Shown here piece after piece: positions 26,702 through 37,164 of a stretch of DNA of 64,000 nt. Numbering within the stretch: the first letter of the stretch is position 1; each line of letters begins with the position of its first letter. The position numbers were made by a program, and so were the translations under genes. This DNA comes from Pseudomonadota bacterium (GTDB lineage Bacteria; Pseudomonadota; Alphaproteobacteria; Rhodospirillales; Magnetospirillaceae), in the NCBI GenBank assembly GCA_023458315.1, contig JAEXAH010000030.1, positions 17,377 to 81,376 on the forward strand, read 5' to 3'. The notes beneath the pieces were generated by a model, which was not told where the DNA came from, did not search any database, and was given only the letters and a program-made list of their open reading frames with translations.

Positions 26702-28057
26702 TTACTTCCCCAACGCCTTGTCCGCGTCCTCCAGCCATTGCGGCAGCGCCGTGCGGGCGCGGTCGGAATAGAGCTTCTTGCGGTCGCGGCCCTTGACCCG
26801 CTTGCCGCGCTCGTCCCGTTCGGGGGCGGGCGGGAACAGGCCGAAATTGATGTTCATGGGCTGATAGGTGTCCACCATGCCGCCGCCGGTGACATGGTCG
26901 AGCATGGCGCCCAGGGCGGTGATGGCGGGCGGAACCGGCAGGGCATTGCCCAGACGCTCGGCGGCGGCGAAGCGCCCGGCCAGCAGGCCGATGGATGTGC
27001 TTTCCACATAGCCCTCGCAGCCGGTGATCTGACCGGCCAGACGCAGGCGCGGCTGCGCCTTGAGGCTGAGGTCGCGGTTCAGCACGCGCGGGCCGTTGAC
27101 GAAGGTGTTGCGGTGCACGCCGCCCAGGCGGGCGAATTCGGCGTTTTCCAGGCCGGGGATCATGCGGAAGATGCGCACCTGCTCGCCATGGCGCAGCTTG
27201 GTCTGGAAACCGACCATGTTGTAGAGGGTGCCCAGCGCGTTGTCCTGGCGCAACTGGATGACCGCGAACGGCTTGGGGCCGTTGGGATTGGTCAGGCCGA
27301 CCGGCTTGCCCGGACCATAGGCCAGGGTGTCGCGGCCACGTTCGGCCATGACCTCGACCGGCAGACAGCCCTCGAAATAGGGCACGTCCTTTTCCCATTC
27401 GTGGAACGGCATCTTCTCGCCCGCCAGCAGGGCGTCGATGAAGGCGTAATACTCGTCCTTGGTCAGCGGGCAGTTGATGTAATCCGAGCCTTCGCCCTTG
27501 TCGTAGCGCGACTGGAACCACGCCTTGGAAAAGTCGATGCTGTCCTTGTGGATGATCGGCGCGATGGCGTCGAAGAAGGACAGGGATTGCTCGCCGGTCA
27601 GGGAGCGGATGGCCTCGGCCAGCGGCGGCGAGGTCAGCGGGCCGCTGGCGACGATCACCGAATCCCAATCCTCGGGCGGCAGACCGGCGATTTCCTCGCG
27701 CTGAATGGTGACGTGGGGCAGGGCGGCCAGTTCGCGCTCGACCATGGCGGAAAAACCGTCGCGGTCCACCGCCAGGGCGCCGCCCGCCGGAACCTTGCAG
27801 GCATCGGCGCAACGCAGGATCAGCGAATCGGCGCGGCGCAATTCCTCGTGCAGCAGGCCGACGGCGTTGTAATCGGCGTCGTCGGAACGCAAGGAATTGG
27901 AACAGACCAGTTCGGCCAGGCCGTTGCTCTGGTGGGCCGGGGTGGTGCGGTGCGGGCGCATCTCGTGCAGGATCACGGGGATGCCGACGCGGGCAAGCTG
28001 CCAGGCGGCTTCACAGCCCGCCAGACCGCCGCCAATGACATGGACGGTGCGATTCAT
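26702..28057 (-). CDS. trmFO: Methylenetetrahydrofolate-tRNA-(uracil-5-)-methyltransferase TrmFO
   Basis: 451 residues from ATG 28057 (an in-frame ATG 12 bases further out is also possible). The FAD-binding [11 protein letters not shown] lies near residue 10, then [34 protein letters not shown], the catalytic Cys regions, and the C-terminal FGLFPP. TrmFO methylates U54 of tRNA to ribothymidine using methylene-THF and FAD, replacing SAM-dependent TrmA. The gene converges with the hydrolase gene. Confidence 0.95.
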   Translation of the reverse strand: MNRTVHVIGGGLAGCEAAWQLARVGIPVILHEMRPHRTTPAHQSNGLAELVCSNSLRSDDADYNAVGLLHEELRRADSLILRCADACKVPAGGALAVDRDGFSAMVERELAALPHVTIQREEIAGLPPEDWDSVIVASGPLTSPPLAEAIRSLTGEQSLSFFDAIAPIIHKDSIDFSKAWFQSRYDKGEGSDYINCPLTKDEYYAFIDALLAGEKMPFHEWEKDVPYFEGCLPVEVMAERGRDTLAYGPGKPVGLTNPNGPKPFAVIQLRQDNALGTLYNMVGFQTKLRHGEQVRIFRMIPGLENAEFARLGGVHRNTFVNGPRVLNRDLSLKAQPRLRLAGQITGCEGYVESTSIGLLAGRFAAAERLGNALPVPPAITALGAMLDHVTGGGMVDTYQPMNINFGLFPPAPERDERGKRVKGRDRKKLYSDRARTALPQWLEDADKALGK

Positions 28058-28289
28058 GGCCCAGGACATAAGCCGCCATGGCCCGCCTGTCCAGTCCCTC
28101 GCGTCGCCACGTTCCTTTTGTTAGCCGCAAGGCCCCAACCGGTCGGGTAGGCGACAGTGGTGGCGGCGGAAGATTGTTGCGCCATGAAACGAAGCCGCGG
28201 CGTCATGTCGGAAGGGCATTTCCTCGCGCCCCGGCTTGCGGTATAAGCAACCACCGCCAGCCACCCTATCGAGTGGGATAAACACTACC

Positions 28290-28694
28290 ATGGCCAAGAA
28301 ATACTATGTCGTGGGCGGCGAGTACGCCGACACCGCCTTTACCCAGATCGCCGCCGGGCACAAGGAAGAACGTTACGGTCCCTTCGACGAGCACGAAGCC
28401 CATGTGTGCTGGCGCGCGCTGACCGGCAAGAGCGTCGATAACGCCATGTGCCGCTATTTCATCCGCGCCGAGGGCGAGGAAAGCGCCGGTGACGAATGGT
28501 ATGTGGTGGGCGGCGAATACGCCGATACCGATTTCGAAACCATCGCCGAGGGCAAGACCCTGGAAAGCCATGGCCCGTTCGCCCGTCAGGACGCCCTGAA
28601 CAAGTGGCGCGAGCTGACCGGCAAGACCGTGGACAACGCCATGATCCGTTACGATCTGTGCTCGGCCACCGAATTGCTGAGCCGCAAGGGCTGA
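28290..28694 (+). CDS. Tandem-repeat DUF4170 protein
   Basis: 134 residues made of two copies of one unit of about 65 residues. Copy 1 begins KYYVVGGEYADTAF and ends GKSVDNAMCRYFI; copy 2 begins EWYVVGGEYADTDF and ends GKTVDNAMIRYDL. DUF4170 is a small alphaproteobacterial family of unknown function, usually with one unit. There is no signal peptide or membrane segment, so it is probably cytosolic. A -10-like TATAAG lies at 28242-28247. It is monocistronic with its own terminator. Confidence 0.85.
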   Translation: MAKKYYVVGGEYADTAFTQIAAGHKEERYGPFDEHEAHVCWRALTGKSVDNAMCRYFIRAEGEESAGDEWYVVGGEYADTDFETIAEGKTLESHGPFARQDALNKWRELTGKTVDNAMIRYDLCSATELLSRKG

Positions 28695-28701
28695 TGTTCG
28701 G

Positions 28702-28730
28702 AGGGGGGGCTTTCAGAGCCCCCCCTTATT
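28702..28730 (+). terminator. Terminator of the DUF4170 gene
   Basis: Ten-bp stem AGGGGGGGCT (28702-28711) with AGCCCCCCCT (28717-28726), 5-base loop and short TATT tail. Confidence 0.75.
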
Positions 28731-28783
28731 CCTGCCGTTCCGTCATGGAACCATCCCGGATGGCTGACGGTGGCGGGGCACGA

Positions 28784-29104
28784 TTACTCGGTGCGCTGGA
28801 TCAGGTGATAGCCGAAGGCGGTTTCGATCACATCGGACACCTGGCCCGGTTCCAGGGCAAAGGCCGCCTTGTCGAATTCCGGCACCATGGCGCCGCGCGG
28901 GAACTGGCCCAGATCGCCGCCTTCCGCGCCCGAGGGGCAGTCGGAATTCTTGCGGGCCAGTTCGGCGAAATCGGCGCCGCCCGCGATCTCGGCCTTCATG
29001 GCGGTGATGCTGTTCAGGGCCTCGTCCTTGGAACGGGTCGCGCTGGAGCGCATGGACCCCTTGTACATGAGCAGGATGTGCGAGGCGCGGATTTGCGACG
29101 CCAT
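28784..29104 (-). CDS. ppiC: Parvulin-type peptidyl-prolyl cis-trans isomerase
   Basis: 106 residues forming a single rotamase domain: ASHILLMYKGS (about 7-17), FAELARKNSDCPSGAEGGDLG and the C-terminal FGYHLIQRTE, with the catalytic His pair and Cys region. There is no signal peptide, so it is cytosolic, as PpiC. It isomerises X-Pro bonds. The frame is on the minus strand, downstream of the RNA methyltransferase gene by 59 bases. Confidence 0.9.
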   Translation of the reverse strand: MASQIRASHILLMYKGSMRSSATRSKDEALNSITAMKAEIAGGADFAELARKNSDCPSGAEGGDLGQFPRGAMVPEFDKAAFALEPGQVSDVIETAFGYHLIQRTE

Positions 29105-29163
29105 GGAAATTCTCCATACAAAAGGAATGTCAGGGCCGCGACCATAGCAGGGCGGCCCCGGCC

Positions 29164-29994
29164 TTATCCAGCCAGCAAATGAAGCAGGATGGCGGCGGTG
29201 GCCGAGACGTTGAGCGATTGCACCCGGCCCGAGCCGGGCAGGGTGGCGATGTCCTCGCACGCCGCCAGGGTGGCGGGGGGCAGGCCGTGTTCCTCGTTGC
29301 CCAGCACCACCGCCAGCGGCCGGTCGCCTTTGGCCAGCACCTCGGCCAGCGGCCGATGGGCGCCCAGCGCGGTGCCGATCACCCGGTAATGGTCGCGCAG
29401 GGCGGCCAGAACGGCGGGCAGATTGGCGGCGCGCTGGACCTCGACCCATTCCAGGCCGCCCTCGGCGATGCGGTAGGCGGCTTCCGACGGCAACGCCTGG
29501 CCGGGATGGTCGGACAGCAGCAGGGTGTCCAGGCCGAAGAACGCCATGGTGCGGATGATGGCGCCCAGATTGTGCGGGTTGCCGACGCCGTCCAGGATCA
29601 GCAATTGCTTGCCCGCCTTGGCCCAATCCGCCACCCGCGCCGGGTCGAAGACGGCGACCGGCTTTTCCCGCGTCACCGCCAGGATGCCGCCATGCAGCGG
29701 CGTGCCCGCCACCTTGGTCAGTTCCTCGGTCGGCACATGGCGATAGGGTTTGCGCGTCGCCGCCAGCAGCTTGCAATAGGGCTCGGCCTGGGTCTTGAAG
29801 CGGTCGTCGAAGAACAGGCGCAGCACCCGGTCGGGATCGCGGGCGAACAATGCCTGCACGGCGGGCCAGCCCGCCACCTTCTCGGTTTCCTCACGCGGGG
29901 GGCGCGGCGGCCTGTCCGGCTGGGACGGGCGGGGGCCGCCTAAGGTCAGGGTGGGGCGCTGCTGCGGCTTGTGCGGGCGGGGCGGTCGTGCCAT
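29164..29994 (-). CDS. TrmH/SpoU-family RNA 2'-O-methyltransferase
   Basis: 276 residues. A basic, Pro/Arg-rich, probably disordered N-terminus (1-40) precedes the substrate-binding domain and a C-terminal trefoil-knot SPOUT domain: [18 protein letters not shown] (motif 1), [11 protein letters not shown] (motif 2) and [15 protein letters not shown] (motif 3). All three motifs are intact. It should methylate rRNA or tRNA with SAM; RlmB-like 23S modification is possible but not certain. The ATG lies in a CCATGG shared with the divergent pseudouridine synthase start. Confidence 0.9.
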   Translation of the reverse strand: MARPPRPHKPQQRPTLTLGGPRPSQPDRPPRPPREETEKVAGWPAVQALFARDPDRVLRLFFDDRFKTQAEPYCKLLAATRKPYRHVPTEELTKVAGTPLHGGILAVTREKPVAVFDPARVADWAKAGKQLLILDGVGNPHNLGAIIRTMAFFGLDTLLLSDHPGQALPSEAAYRIAEGGLEWVEVQRAANLPAVLAALRDHYRVIGTALGAHRPLAEVLAKGDRPLAVVLGNEEHGLPPATLAACEDIATLPGSGRVQSLNVSATAAILLHLLAG

Positions 29995-30667
29995 GGATGG
30001 GGCCTGTGCTGATGGAGCCTGTGTTTTGCCCCGGCTGATCCTGTTCAACAAGCCTTATGACGTTCTGACCCAATTCAGCGACCGCGAAGGCGGCCGCCAG
30101 ACCCTCAAGGATTTCATCCCGGTGCCGGATGTCTATCCCGCCGGGCGGCTGGACCGCGATTCCGAGGGGTTGCTGGTGTTGACCGACGATGGCGGGCTGA
30201 TCGCCCGCATCGCCGACCCGCGCCACAAACTGCCCAAGACCTATTGGGCGCAGGTGGAGGGCATTCCGACCGAAGAGGCGCTGGCGCAATTGCGGCGGGG
30301 CGTCATCCTGAACGACGGTCCGACCCGGCCCGCCGGGGCGCGGCTGATGGCCGAGCCGGACAATCTGTGGCCGCGCGATCCGCCCATCCGCTGGCGGGCC
30401 AACATCCCCACGTCATGGATCGAGCTGACCCTGCGCGAAGGCCGCAACCGGCAGGTTCGCCGCATGACGGCGGCAATCGGCTTTCCCACCCTGCGGCTGA
30501 TCCGCTGGGCCATCGGCGATTGGACGCTGGATGGGCTGGTGCCGGGGCAGTGGCGGGCGGTGCAAAGCGCGCCCCAGAAACAGGAAGGGCGCCACCGTCC
30601 GAAACGGGGCGCCCTGTCCAGGACATCCGGAAGCGCTCAGCGCTTGACCGGGAAACCGAAGGAGTGA
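29993..30667 (+). CDS. rluE: 23S rRNA pseudouridine synthase, RsuA/RluE type
   Basis: 224 residues. Short RluE-like layout lacking an N-terminal S4 domain: [33 protein letters not shown] (catalytic Asp in GRLDRD), [30 protein letters not shown] and a basic C-tail. It makes a single pseudouridine in 23S rRNA in E. coli. ATG 29993 would overlap the divergent methyltransferase start codon by 2 bases; a TTG at 30026 is an alternative start closer to the homology. The 3' end overlaps a small convergent gene. Confidence 0.85.
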   Translation: MDGACADGACVLPRLILFNKPYDVLTQFSDREGGRQTLKDFIPVPDVYPAGRLDRDSEGLLVLTDDGGLIARIADPRHKLPKTYWAQVEGIPTEEALAQLRRGVILNDGPTRPAGARLMAEPDNLWPRDPPIRWRANIPTSWIELTLREGRNRQVRRMTAAIGFPTLRLIRWAIGDWTLDGLVPGQWRAVQSAPQKQEGRHRPKRGALSRTSGSAQRLTGKPKE

Positions 30668-30819
30668 GCCTTGAGCCCGGCGGTGGCGGCGCGGGTCACG
30701 GCCATGCCCACCGCGAACGGCGTGGTGACATAGGGATTGGGCTTCACGGACCGGGTGCCCTCGACCCGTTCCTCATTCATCGCCTCGTCGATCTCGCGGA
30801 GTTCGGCCGGCCCCAGCAT
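30637..30819 (-). CDS. Small conserved-looking protein, unknown function
   Basis: 60 residues ([20 protein letters not shown]...GFPVKR). Support for coding is strong G/C preference at third positions and a GAAAGGGA ribosome site about 8 bases before the ATG. The N-terminal third is an acidic helix and the C-terminal part is more basic, with no signal peptide. It converges with the pseudouridine synthase gene and overlaps its 3' end by 31 bases. I do not recognise the family. Confidence 0.6.
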   Translation of the reverse strand: MLGPAELREIDEAMNEERVEGTRSVKPNPYVTTPFAVGMAVTRAATAGLKAHSFGFPVKR

Positions 30820-30849
30820 GGTTCAGTCCCTTTCAACCCCAAAGTGAAT

Positions 30850-30884
30850 GGCGTGGATGGTAATTTTATTATCCGAACCACGCC
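30850..30884. repeat. Inverted repeat between uvrA and the small gene
   Basis: GGCGTGG (30850-30856) and CCACGCC (30878-30884) pair around an AT-rich centre that can pair further with one bulge. No T-tract follows, so it may be an operator or mRNA structure and not a terminator. It lies 31 bases before the small minus-strand gene. Confidence 0.5.
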
Positions 30885-30960
30885 TCTTGCAGAAGCTTAT
30901 TACTTGATATGTCATCGCAATGCAACATGTTTTAGGCACAAAGGCGGTTAGAACCTATCC

Positions 30961-30986
30961 AAAAGGGCAGGGGGCCTATCCCCCCT
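30961..30986 (-). terminator. Probable terminator of uvrA
   Basis: On the minus strand, 6 bases after the uvrA stop, AGGGGG/CCCCCT (30981-30986 with 30969-30974) forms a hairpin followed by GCCCTTTT. Confidence 0.6.
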
Positions 30987-30992
30987 TTTCCC

Positions 30993-33818
30993 CTACCTCT
31001 GCAAATAGGGCTGCAAGTAGCGGCCGGTATAGCTTTCGCCGCAGGCCGCGACCTCTTCCGGCGTGCCCGCCGCCACCACCCGGCCGCCGCCGTCGCCACC
31101 TTCCGGCCCCATGTCGATGATCCAGTCGGCGGTCTTGATGACCTCCAGGTTATGTTCGATCACCAGCACGGTGTTGCCGCCTTCGACCAGGGTGTGCAGC
31201 ACCTCCAGCAGCTTGCGCACGTCCTCGAAATGCAGGCCGGTGGTGGGTTCGTCCAGGATATAGAGGGTGCGGCCGGTGGCGCGGCGCGACAATTCCTTGG
31301 CCAGCTTGACGCGCTGCGCCTCGCCGCCCGACAGCGTGGTCGCCTGCTGGCCGAGATGGATGTAGTCCAGGCCCACCCGTTGCAGGGTGATCATCTTGTC
31401 GCGGATGGCCGGAACCGCCTTGAAGAAGTCAGCGGATTCCTCGATCGTCATATCAAGAACGTCCGCTATGCTTTTGCCACGGAACGTTATTTCCAGGGTT
31501 TCCCGGTTATAGCGCTTGCCCTTGCAGACGTCGCATTGCACATAGACGTCGGGCAGGAAATGCATCTCGATCTTGATGACGCCGTCGCCCTGGCACGCCT
31601 CGCAGCGGCCGCCCTTGACGTTGAAGCTGAAGCGCCCGGCTTTGTAGCCGCGCGCCTTGGATTCCGGCAATTCGGTGAACCAGTCGCGGATCGGCGTGAA
31701 GGCGCCGGTATAGGTGGCGGGGTTGGACCGCGGCGTGCGGCCGATGGGCGACTGGTCGATGTCGATGATCTTGTCCAGGAACTCGATGCCGTCGATACGG
31801 TCGAAGGGCGATGCCTGTTCCTTGGCGCCCATCAGGCGGCGCGCCAGCGCCTTGTACAATGTTTCGATCACCAGGGTCGACTTGCCGCCGCCCGAAACGC
31901 CGGTGACGCAGGCGAAGGTGCCCAGCGGAATATCGACGCTGACATCCTTCAGGTTGTTGCCGCGCGCCCCCACCAGCCGCAGGGTGTTGCCGTTGCCCGG
32001 CCGCCGGGTCGCCGGAACGGCGATGCCGCGCTTGCCGGTCAGGTATTGGCCGGTCAGGCTGGCGGGATTGTCCATGACCTGCTGGGGTGTGCCCTCGGCG
32101 ACGATCTGGCCGCCATGGATGCCGGCGCCCGGCCCCATGTCGATCAGGTAGTCGGCGGTGCGGATGGCGTCTTCGTCATGCTCGACCACCACCACCGAAT
32201 TGCCGATGTCGCGCAGCCGTTTCAGCGTCGCCAGCAGGCGGTCGTTGTCGCGCTGGTGCAGGCCGATGCTGGGCTCGTCCAGCACGTACAGCACGCCGGT
32301 CAGACCGGACCCGATCTGGCTGGCCAGCCGGATACGCTGGGATTCGCCGCCCGACAGGGTGCCGGACCCGCGCGACAGCGTCAGGTAATCCAGCCCCACA
32401 TCCATCAGGAAGCCCAGGCGGTCGTTGATCTCGCGCAGGATCCGCCGGGCGATTTCCTTGTCCTTGGGCCGCAGGTGGCTTTCCAGTTCGCCGTACCATT
32501 GATGGGCCTTGGCGATGGAATATTCCGCCACTTCCGAGATGTGCAGGCCCCGCACCTTGACCGCCAGCGCCTCGGGCTTCAGGCGGGCGCCGTTGCAGGC
32601 TTCGCAACAGGTGGTGTCCTGGAAGCGCGACAATTCCTCGCGCACCCAGGCGGAATCGGTCTCGCGGTAGCGCCGCGCCATGTTGTTGATGACGCCCTCG
32701 AACGGCTTGGCGGTGGTGTAGCTGCGGAAGCCGTCCTCGTATTTCAGTTCCACCGCCTCGGCGCCGGAACCGTACAGGATGACCTCGCGCGCCTTGACCG
32801 GCAGGCGGCGCCACGGCGTGTGCAGGTCGAAGCCGTAATGGCGGCCCAGGCCCTCCAGGGTTTGCAGGTAATATTGCGAGGTGGAATTGGCCCACGGCGC
32901 CACGGCGCCGTCACGCAGGCTCAGATCCTCGTCCGGCACCACCAGTGCGGGGTCGAAATACAGCTTCACGCCCAAACCGTCGCAGGCCGGGCAGGCGCCG
33001 AACGGATTGTTGAAGGAGAACAGGCGCGGCTCGATCTCCTCGATGGTGAAGCCCGACACCGGACAGGCGAATTTGGCGGAAAAGGTGGTGCGTTCGCCGG
33101 TTTCGGCATTCTCGGCGATGCACAGGCCGTCGGCCAGGTTCAGCGCCGTCTCGATGGAATCGGCCAGACGGTTGCCCAGGCCGGGCTTCACCACCAGGCG
33201 GTCCACCACCACCTCGATATCGTGCTTCTTCTTCTTGTCCAGCGCGGGAACCGCGTCGATCTCGTGCAGGGTGCCGTCCACCTTGACGCGCTGGAAGCCC
33301 TTCTTTTGCAGCTCCAGCAATTCCTTGCGGTACTCGCCCTTGCGGCCGCGCACGAAGGGGGCCAGCAGGTACAGGCGGGTGCCCTCGGCCATTTCCTCGA
33401 CCCGGTCCACCATCTGGCTGACGGTCTGGCTTTCGATGGGCAGGCCGGTGGCCGGGGAATGGGGGATGCCGACGCGCGCCCACAGCAGACGCATGTAGTC
33501 GTAGATTTCGGTGACGGTGCCGACGGTCGAGCGCGGGTTCTTGGAGGTGGTCTTCTGCTCGATGGAGATGGCCGGGGACAGGCCCTCGATGCTCTCCACG
33601 TCGGGTTTGCTCATCAGTTCCAGGAACTGGCGGGCATAGGCCGACAGGCTTTCCACGTAGCGGCGCTGGCCCTCGGCATAGATGGTGTCGAAAGCCAGCG
33701 ACGACTTGCCCGAGCCCGACAGGCCGGTGACCACCACCAGCTTGTCGCGGGGAATGTCCACGTCGATGTTCTTCAGATTGTGTTCGCGCGCGCCGCGCAC
33801 GCGGATGTAACCCGACAT
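30993..33818 (-). CDS. uvrA: Excinuclease ABC subunit A
   Basis: 941 residues, usual length. Two ABC ATPase modules are present: Walker [10 protein letters not shown] near 31-39 and GVSGGGKST in the second half, ABC signatures [12 protein letters not shown] and [12 protein letters not shown], and zinc motifs ([20 protein letters not shown]...[10 protein letters not shown]). UvrA2 finds bulky DNA lesions and loads UvrB. A 7/8 match to the alphaproteobacterial LexA box lies 75 bases upstream, suggesting SOS control. Confidence 0.97.
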   Translation of the reverse strand: MSGYIRVRGAREHNLKNIDVDIPRDKLVVVTGLSGSGKSSLAFDTIYAEGQRRYVESLSAYARQFLELMSKPDVESIEGLSPAISIEQKTTSKNPRSTVGTVTEIYDYMRLLWARVGIPHSPATGLPIESQTVSQMVDRVEEMAEGTRLYLLAPFVRGRKGEYRKELLELQKKGFQRVKVDGTLHEIDAVPALDKKKKHDIEVVVDRLVVKPGLGNRLADSIETALNLADGLCIAENAETGERTTFSAKFACPVSGFTIEEIEPRLFSFNNPFGACPACDGLGVKLYFDPALVVPDEDLSLRDGAVAPWANSTSQYYLQTLEGLGRHYGFDLHTPWRRLPVKAREVILYGSGAEAVELKYEDGFRSYTTAKPFEGVINNMARRYRETDSAWVREELSRFQDTTCCEACNGARLKPEALAVKVRGLHISEVAEYSIAKAHQWYGELESHLRPKDKEIARRILREINDRLGFLMDVGLDYLTLSRGSGTLSGGESQRIRLASQIGSGLTGVLYVLDEPSIGLHQRDNDRLLATLKRLRDIGNSVVVVEHDEDAIRTADYLIDMGPGAGIHGGQIVAEGTPQQVMDNPASLTGQYLTGKRGIAVPATRRPGNGNTLRLVGARGNNLKDVSVDIPLGTFACVTGVSGGGKSTLVIETLYKALARRLMGAKEQASPFDRIDGIEFLDKIIDIDQSPIGRTPRSNPATYTGAFTPIRDWFTELPESKARGYKAGRFSFNVKGGRCEACQGDGVIKIEMHFLPDVYVQCDVCKGKRYNRETLEITFRGKSIADVLDMTIEESADFFKAVPAIRDKMITLQRVGLDYIHLGQQATTLSGGEAQRVKLAKELSRRATGRTLYILDEPTTGLHFEDVRKLLEVLHTLVEGGNTVLVIEHNLEVIKTADWIIDMGPEGGDGGGRVVAAGTPEEVAACGESYTGRYLQPYLQR

Positions 33819-33892
33819 CGTCCGTCACCCTTTGGTGTCCACGAAAGGCCGGGATGTTAGAGGTATTTGAATCTGGATGGAAGGGGGGAGAA

Positions 33893-33907
33893 GAACATAA
33901 CGGGAAA
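33893..33907 (-). promoter_or_regulatory. Candidate LexA (SOS) box upstream of uvrA
   Basis: On the minus strand TTTC-N7-GTTC matches the alphaproteobacterial LexA consensus GTTC-N7-GTTC at 7 of 8 positions. It lies about 75 bases before the uvrA start. uvrA is a typical LexA target in this class; the site overlaps the terminator region of glpT. Confidence 0.4.
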
Positions 33908-33941
33908 AAATAGACCCCGGGGCGGAACCCGCCCCGGGGTC
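33904..33941 (-). terminator. Rho-independent terminator of glpT
   Basis: Thirteen-bp perfect stem GACCCCGGGGCGG (33913-33925) with CCGCCCCGGGGTC (33929-33941); on the minus strand it is followed by TATTTTTTCCCG. Confidence 0.9.
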
Positions 33942-33960
33942 GGGCATGATCGGAACAAGG

Positions 33961-35301
33961 TCAGGCGGCGGGAGAGACCTTGCCCTGATCGTGCTTGAGG
34001 GTGAGCGCCAGGCAGACGATGGACAGGCCGCAGGCGACCAGCAGCAGGATGAAGCCGCCGTCCCAGCCGAACGCGTCCACGGTATAGCCGACGATGGCGT
34101 TGGCCGCGACGGTGCCGCCCAGATATCCGAACAGACCGGTGAAGCCCGCGGCGGTGCCCGCCGCCTTCTTCGGGGCCAGTTCCAGGGCGTGCAGGCCGAT
34201 CAGCATGACCGGACCGTAGATCAGGAAGCCGACGGCGACCAGGGCGGCCATGTCGACGGCGGGATGGCCGGCGGGGTTCAGCCAGTAGACCAGGACCGCC
34301 AGGAACACCAGACCCATGAACAGGATGCCGGCGGGGGCGCGGCGGCCGTTGAACACCTTGTCGGAAACCCAGCCGCACAGCAGGGTGCCGGGGATGCCCG
34401 CCCATTCGTACAGGAAATAGGCCCAGGACGATTTATCGACGCTGAAATGCTTGGCTTCCTTCAGATAGGTCGGGGCCCAGTCCAGCACGCCATAGCGGAT
34501 CAGATAGACGAACACGTTGGCGAAGGCGATGGCCCACAGCAGCTTGTTGTTGAGGACGTACTTGACGAAGATTTCCTTGGCCGACAGCTCTTGCTCGTGC
34601 GAGGCGTCGTAATCCTCGGGGTAATCGTTCTTGTATTCCTCGATGGGCGGCAGGCCGACCGATTGCGGGGTGTCGCGCAGTACCGCCAGGGCGAACACGG
34701 CCACGGCCAGGGCGGCGGCGGCGGGGACGTAAAAGGCGCTATGCCAGTCGTTGAACCAGCCCATGCCCAGGATGAACAGCGGGCCGATCAGGCCGCCGCC
34801 GACGTTGTGGGCGACGTTCCACACCGACACGATGGAGCCGCGTTCCTTTTGCGACCACCAATGCACCATGATGCGGCCGCAAGGCGGCCATCCCATGCCC
34901 TGGACCCATCCGTTCAGGAACATCAGCACGAACATGATGGCGATGGACGAGGTGGCCCACGGCGCCAACCCCATCAGGAACATGATGCCCGCCGACAGCG
35001 CGAGGCCCAGCGGCAGGAAGAAGCGCGGATTGGAGCGGTCCGAAATGTTGCCCATCAGGAACTTGGACAGGCCATAGGCGATGGCGACGCCCGACAGGGC
35101 GACGCCCAGATCGCCGCGTGAAAAGCCCTGTTCGACCAGATGCGGCATGGCCAGGCTGAAATTCTTGCGAACCAGATAATAGCCCGCATAGCCGATGAAG
35201 ATGCCGATGAACACCTGCCAGCGCAGCCAGGTGTAGGTGGGCGCGATGCGCGCTTCGGGAAGGCGCGCGACGTGTGGCGGTGGTTTCATGAAGCTGAGCA
35301 T
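33961..35301 (-). CDS. glpT: Glycerol-3-phosphate transporter (MFS)
   Basis: 446 residues with about twelve membrane segments, of the organophosphate:phosphate antiporter family. Typical stretches are [19 protein letters not shown] (first segment), [33 protein letters not shown] and [15 protein letters not shown]. It exchanges glycerol-3-phosphate for inorganic phosphate across the inner membrane. It lies 32 bases downstream of glpD with an AAAGGAA site, so the two are co-transcribed and feed the same pathway; GlpR is the probable repressor. Confidence 0.93.
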   Translation of the reverse strand: MLSFMKPPPHVARLPEARIAPTYTWLRWQVFIGIFIGYAGYYLVRKNFSLAMPHLVEQGFSRGDLGVALSGVAIAYGLSKFLMGNISDRSNPRFFLPLGLALSAGIMFLMGLAPWATSSIAIMFVLMFLNGWVQGMGWPPCGRIMVHWWSQKERGSIVSVWNVAHNVGGGLIGPLFILGMGWFNDWHSAFYVPAAAALAVAVFALAVLRDTPQSVGLPPIEEYKNDYPEDYDASHEQELSAKEIFVKYVLNNKLLWAIAFANVFVYLIRYGVLDWAPTYLKEAKHFSVDKSSWAYFLYEWAGIPGTLLCGWVSDKVFNGRRAPAGILFMGLVFLAVLVYWLNPAGHPAVDMAALVAVGFLIYGPVMLIGLHALELAPKKAAGTAAGFTGLFGYLGGTVAANAIVGYTVDAFGWDGGFILLLVACGLSIVCLALTLKHDQGKVSPAA

Positions 35302-35333
35302 GGCGGTTTCCTTTCTGGCGTCCTTTTGTTTTC

Positions 35334-36941
35334 TTACAAGGCTTCAGTCAGGCGGGTGCGCAGATGGTCCCGTTCCCGCTGGCGGCGATTGTCGTCCCAG
35401 CCCAGTTCGGCGGCCATCAGGTTGATGACCCGGGGGGCGGCGGCCTTGGCGGCCTCCGTGTCCACCAGGGCCAGGGTCAGGCGACGGCACAGCACGTCGG
35501 CGGCGCGGACCGCCGCCTCCTCGCGCACCGTGTAGATAACTTCCGCCTCGATATAGGGGTGGTCGGCATGCAGGCGGGCGGCCAGACCCTCGGCGGCCAA
35601 TGCCGCCACCTTGGGGGCGCGGTCGCCATAGGCGCGGTGCAGGTGCCCGGCGATGTCGTCGGCCAGGTTGTAGGCACGGGCCAGCGCCGGGGCGCCGTGC
35701 GGGTCGTAGCCTTCGCCGCCCAGCAGGCGCATGTCGTGGGTGCGGCACGGCCCGGCGCCCAGGCGGCCGACGGCGATGGCGCGGTCCACGGCCTCTTCGG
35801 CCATGAAGCGATAGGTGGTCCACTTGCCGCCGGAAATGGTGATCAGGCCCGAGGGATCGTCGATGATCACATGGTCGCGGGCCAATTGCGCGGTGTCCTT
35901 GGCCTTGGGATCGAACACCAGCGGGCGGATGCCGCTCCACGCCGATTTGATGTCGCTTTCGCTGACGTCCATGTTGAAGTAGCGGCGGGCGTGCGACAGC
36001 AGATAGGCGATGTCGGCCGGGGTGGGGGCGGGGTGATCGGAAATCTCCGCTTCCTCGTCGGTGGTGCCGATGATGGCGTGGCCTTGCCACGGCAGCACGA
36101 ACAGTACGCGGCCGTCGTCGGTCTTGGGGATCAGCAGGCCGGTTTCCGGCGGCACGAAGCGGCGGTCCAGCATGATGTGGATGCCGGAACTGACCTTGAG
36201 GATGGCAGCAGCCCGGGGATCGTCCATGCGACGGACCGCGTCGGCGAACGGTCCGGTGGCGTTGAGCACCACACGGGCGGCGATATCCCATTCGCCGCCG
36301 CCCAGCGCGTCGCGCACGCGGGCGCCTTGGATGTGGCCATCGGTGTTTTTGTTCAGGGCGGTGACTTCCACATGGTTGGCGATCACCGCGCCCTCGCGCC
36401 GGGCGGTCATGGCCAGGGTGGCGGCCATGCGCGAATCCACGAACTGGCCGTCGTAATAAAGCACGCCGGCCTTGAGTCCCTCGGCCTTGAGCATGGGAAA
36501 GCGGCGCAGTGCCTCGGCCCGGCTGAGCAGCTTGGAATGACCGATATTCATGCCGCCGGACAGCAGGTCGTACATCTTCAGACCGGCGAAGACATAGGGC
36601 ACCTGCCACCACGAATAGATGGGCGTCACCAATGGCAGGCGGTTGGTCAGGTGCGGCGCGTTGCGCAGAAAGGCGCCGCGCTCGTGCAGGGCATGGCGGA
36701 CCAGGGCATACTGGTCACGGTCCAGCCGCTTGACCGCCGCCTCAAGATAGCGCACGCCGCCATGCACCAGATTGGTGCTGCGGCTGCTGGTGCCCTCGGC
36801 GAAATCGTAGCGTTCCACCAGGGCGACCGACAGGCCACGGGTGACGGCGTCCAGCGCGATGCCGCAGCCGGTGGCGCCACCGCCGATGACCAGCAGATCG
36901 AACTTGCCGTTTCGCAGGGCCTGGAGGGTGGTGTGTCGCAT
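35334..36941 (-). CDS. glpD: Aerobic glycerol-3-phosphate dehydrogenase
   Basis: 535 residues. The FAD-binding [22 protein letters not shown] lies at the N-terminus, then [19 protein letters not shown], the middle [12 protein letters not shown] and [13 protein letters not shown], and a C-terminal helical cap domain. It oxidises glycerol-3-phosphate to dihydroxyacetone phosphate at the membrane and passes electrons to quinone. ATG 36941 is chosen because AAAGGATG is suitably spaced; ATG 36950 is also in frame. It is the first gene of glpD-glpT, divergent from glpR. Confidence 0.94.
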   Translation of the reverse strand: MRHTTLQALRNGKFDLLVIGGGATGCGIALDAVTRGLSVALVERYDFAEGTSSRSTNLVHGGVRYLEAAVKRLDRDQYALVRHALHERGAFLRNAPHLTNRLPLVTPIYSWWQVPYVFAGLKMYDLLSGGMNIGHSKLLSRAEALRRFPMLKAEGLKAGVLYYDGQFVDSRMAATLAMTARREGAVIANHVEVTALNKNTDGHIQGARVRDALGGGEWDIAARVVLNATGPFADAVRRMDDPRAAAILKVSSGIHIMLDRRFVPPETGLLIPKTDDGRVLFVLPWQGHAIIGTTDEEAEISDHPAPTPADIAYLLSHARRYFNMDVSESDIKSAWSGIRPLVFDPKAKDTAQLARDHVIIDDPSGLITISGGKWTTYRFMAEEAVDRAIAVGRLGAGPCRTHDMRLLGGEGYDPHGAPALARAYNLADDIAGHLHRAYGDRAPKVAALAAEGLAARLHADHPYIEAEVIYTVREEAAVRAADVLCRRLTLALVDTEAAKAAAPRVINLMAAELGWDDNRRQRERDHLRTRLTEAL

Positions 36942-37016
36942 GATGGACATCCTTTGACCGGGCGCGCCGACGGAACCTGTCGCGTTGCGCGGTTTTGATC
37001 GTTTCTCCGTTCCCTG

Positions 37017-37065
37017 ATGTTCTATCACCTTTCGTTTTTGCGCGAAACGAAAATAAACGAACATT
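37017..37065. promoter_or_regulatory. Putative GlpR operator cluster between glpD and glpR
   Basis: Nested inverted repeats: outer ATGTTC (37017-37022) with GAACAT (37059-37064), inner TTTCGTTT (37030-37037) with AAACGAAA (37045-37052), and a further AAACGAACATT (37055-37065). The GAACAT/ATGTTC half-sites resemble the enterobacterial GlpR operator, and their place between glpD and the divergent DeoR-type glpR fits repression of both. Confidence 0.6.
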
Positions 37066-37164
37066 CCGCGCGGGTCTGCGCCATGCTTTTTGCAATCCGA
37101 ACGCAAAACGCGCTAAAGTGGTCGCGCATATGAAAATGATGGTTGTTCGGACGGAGGCGCGGTC

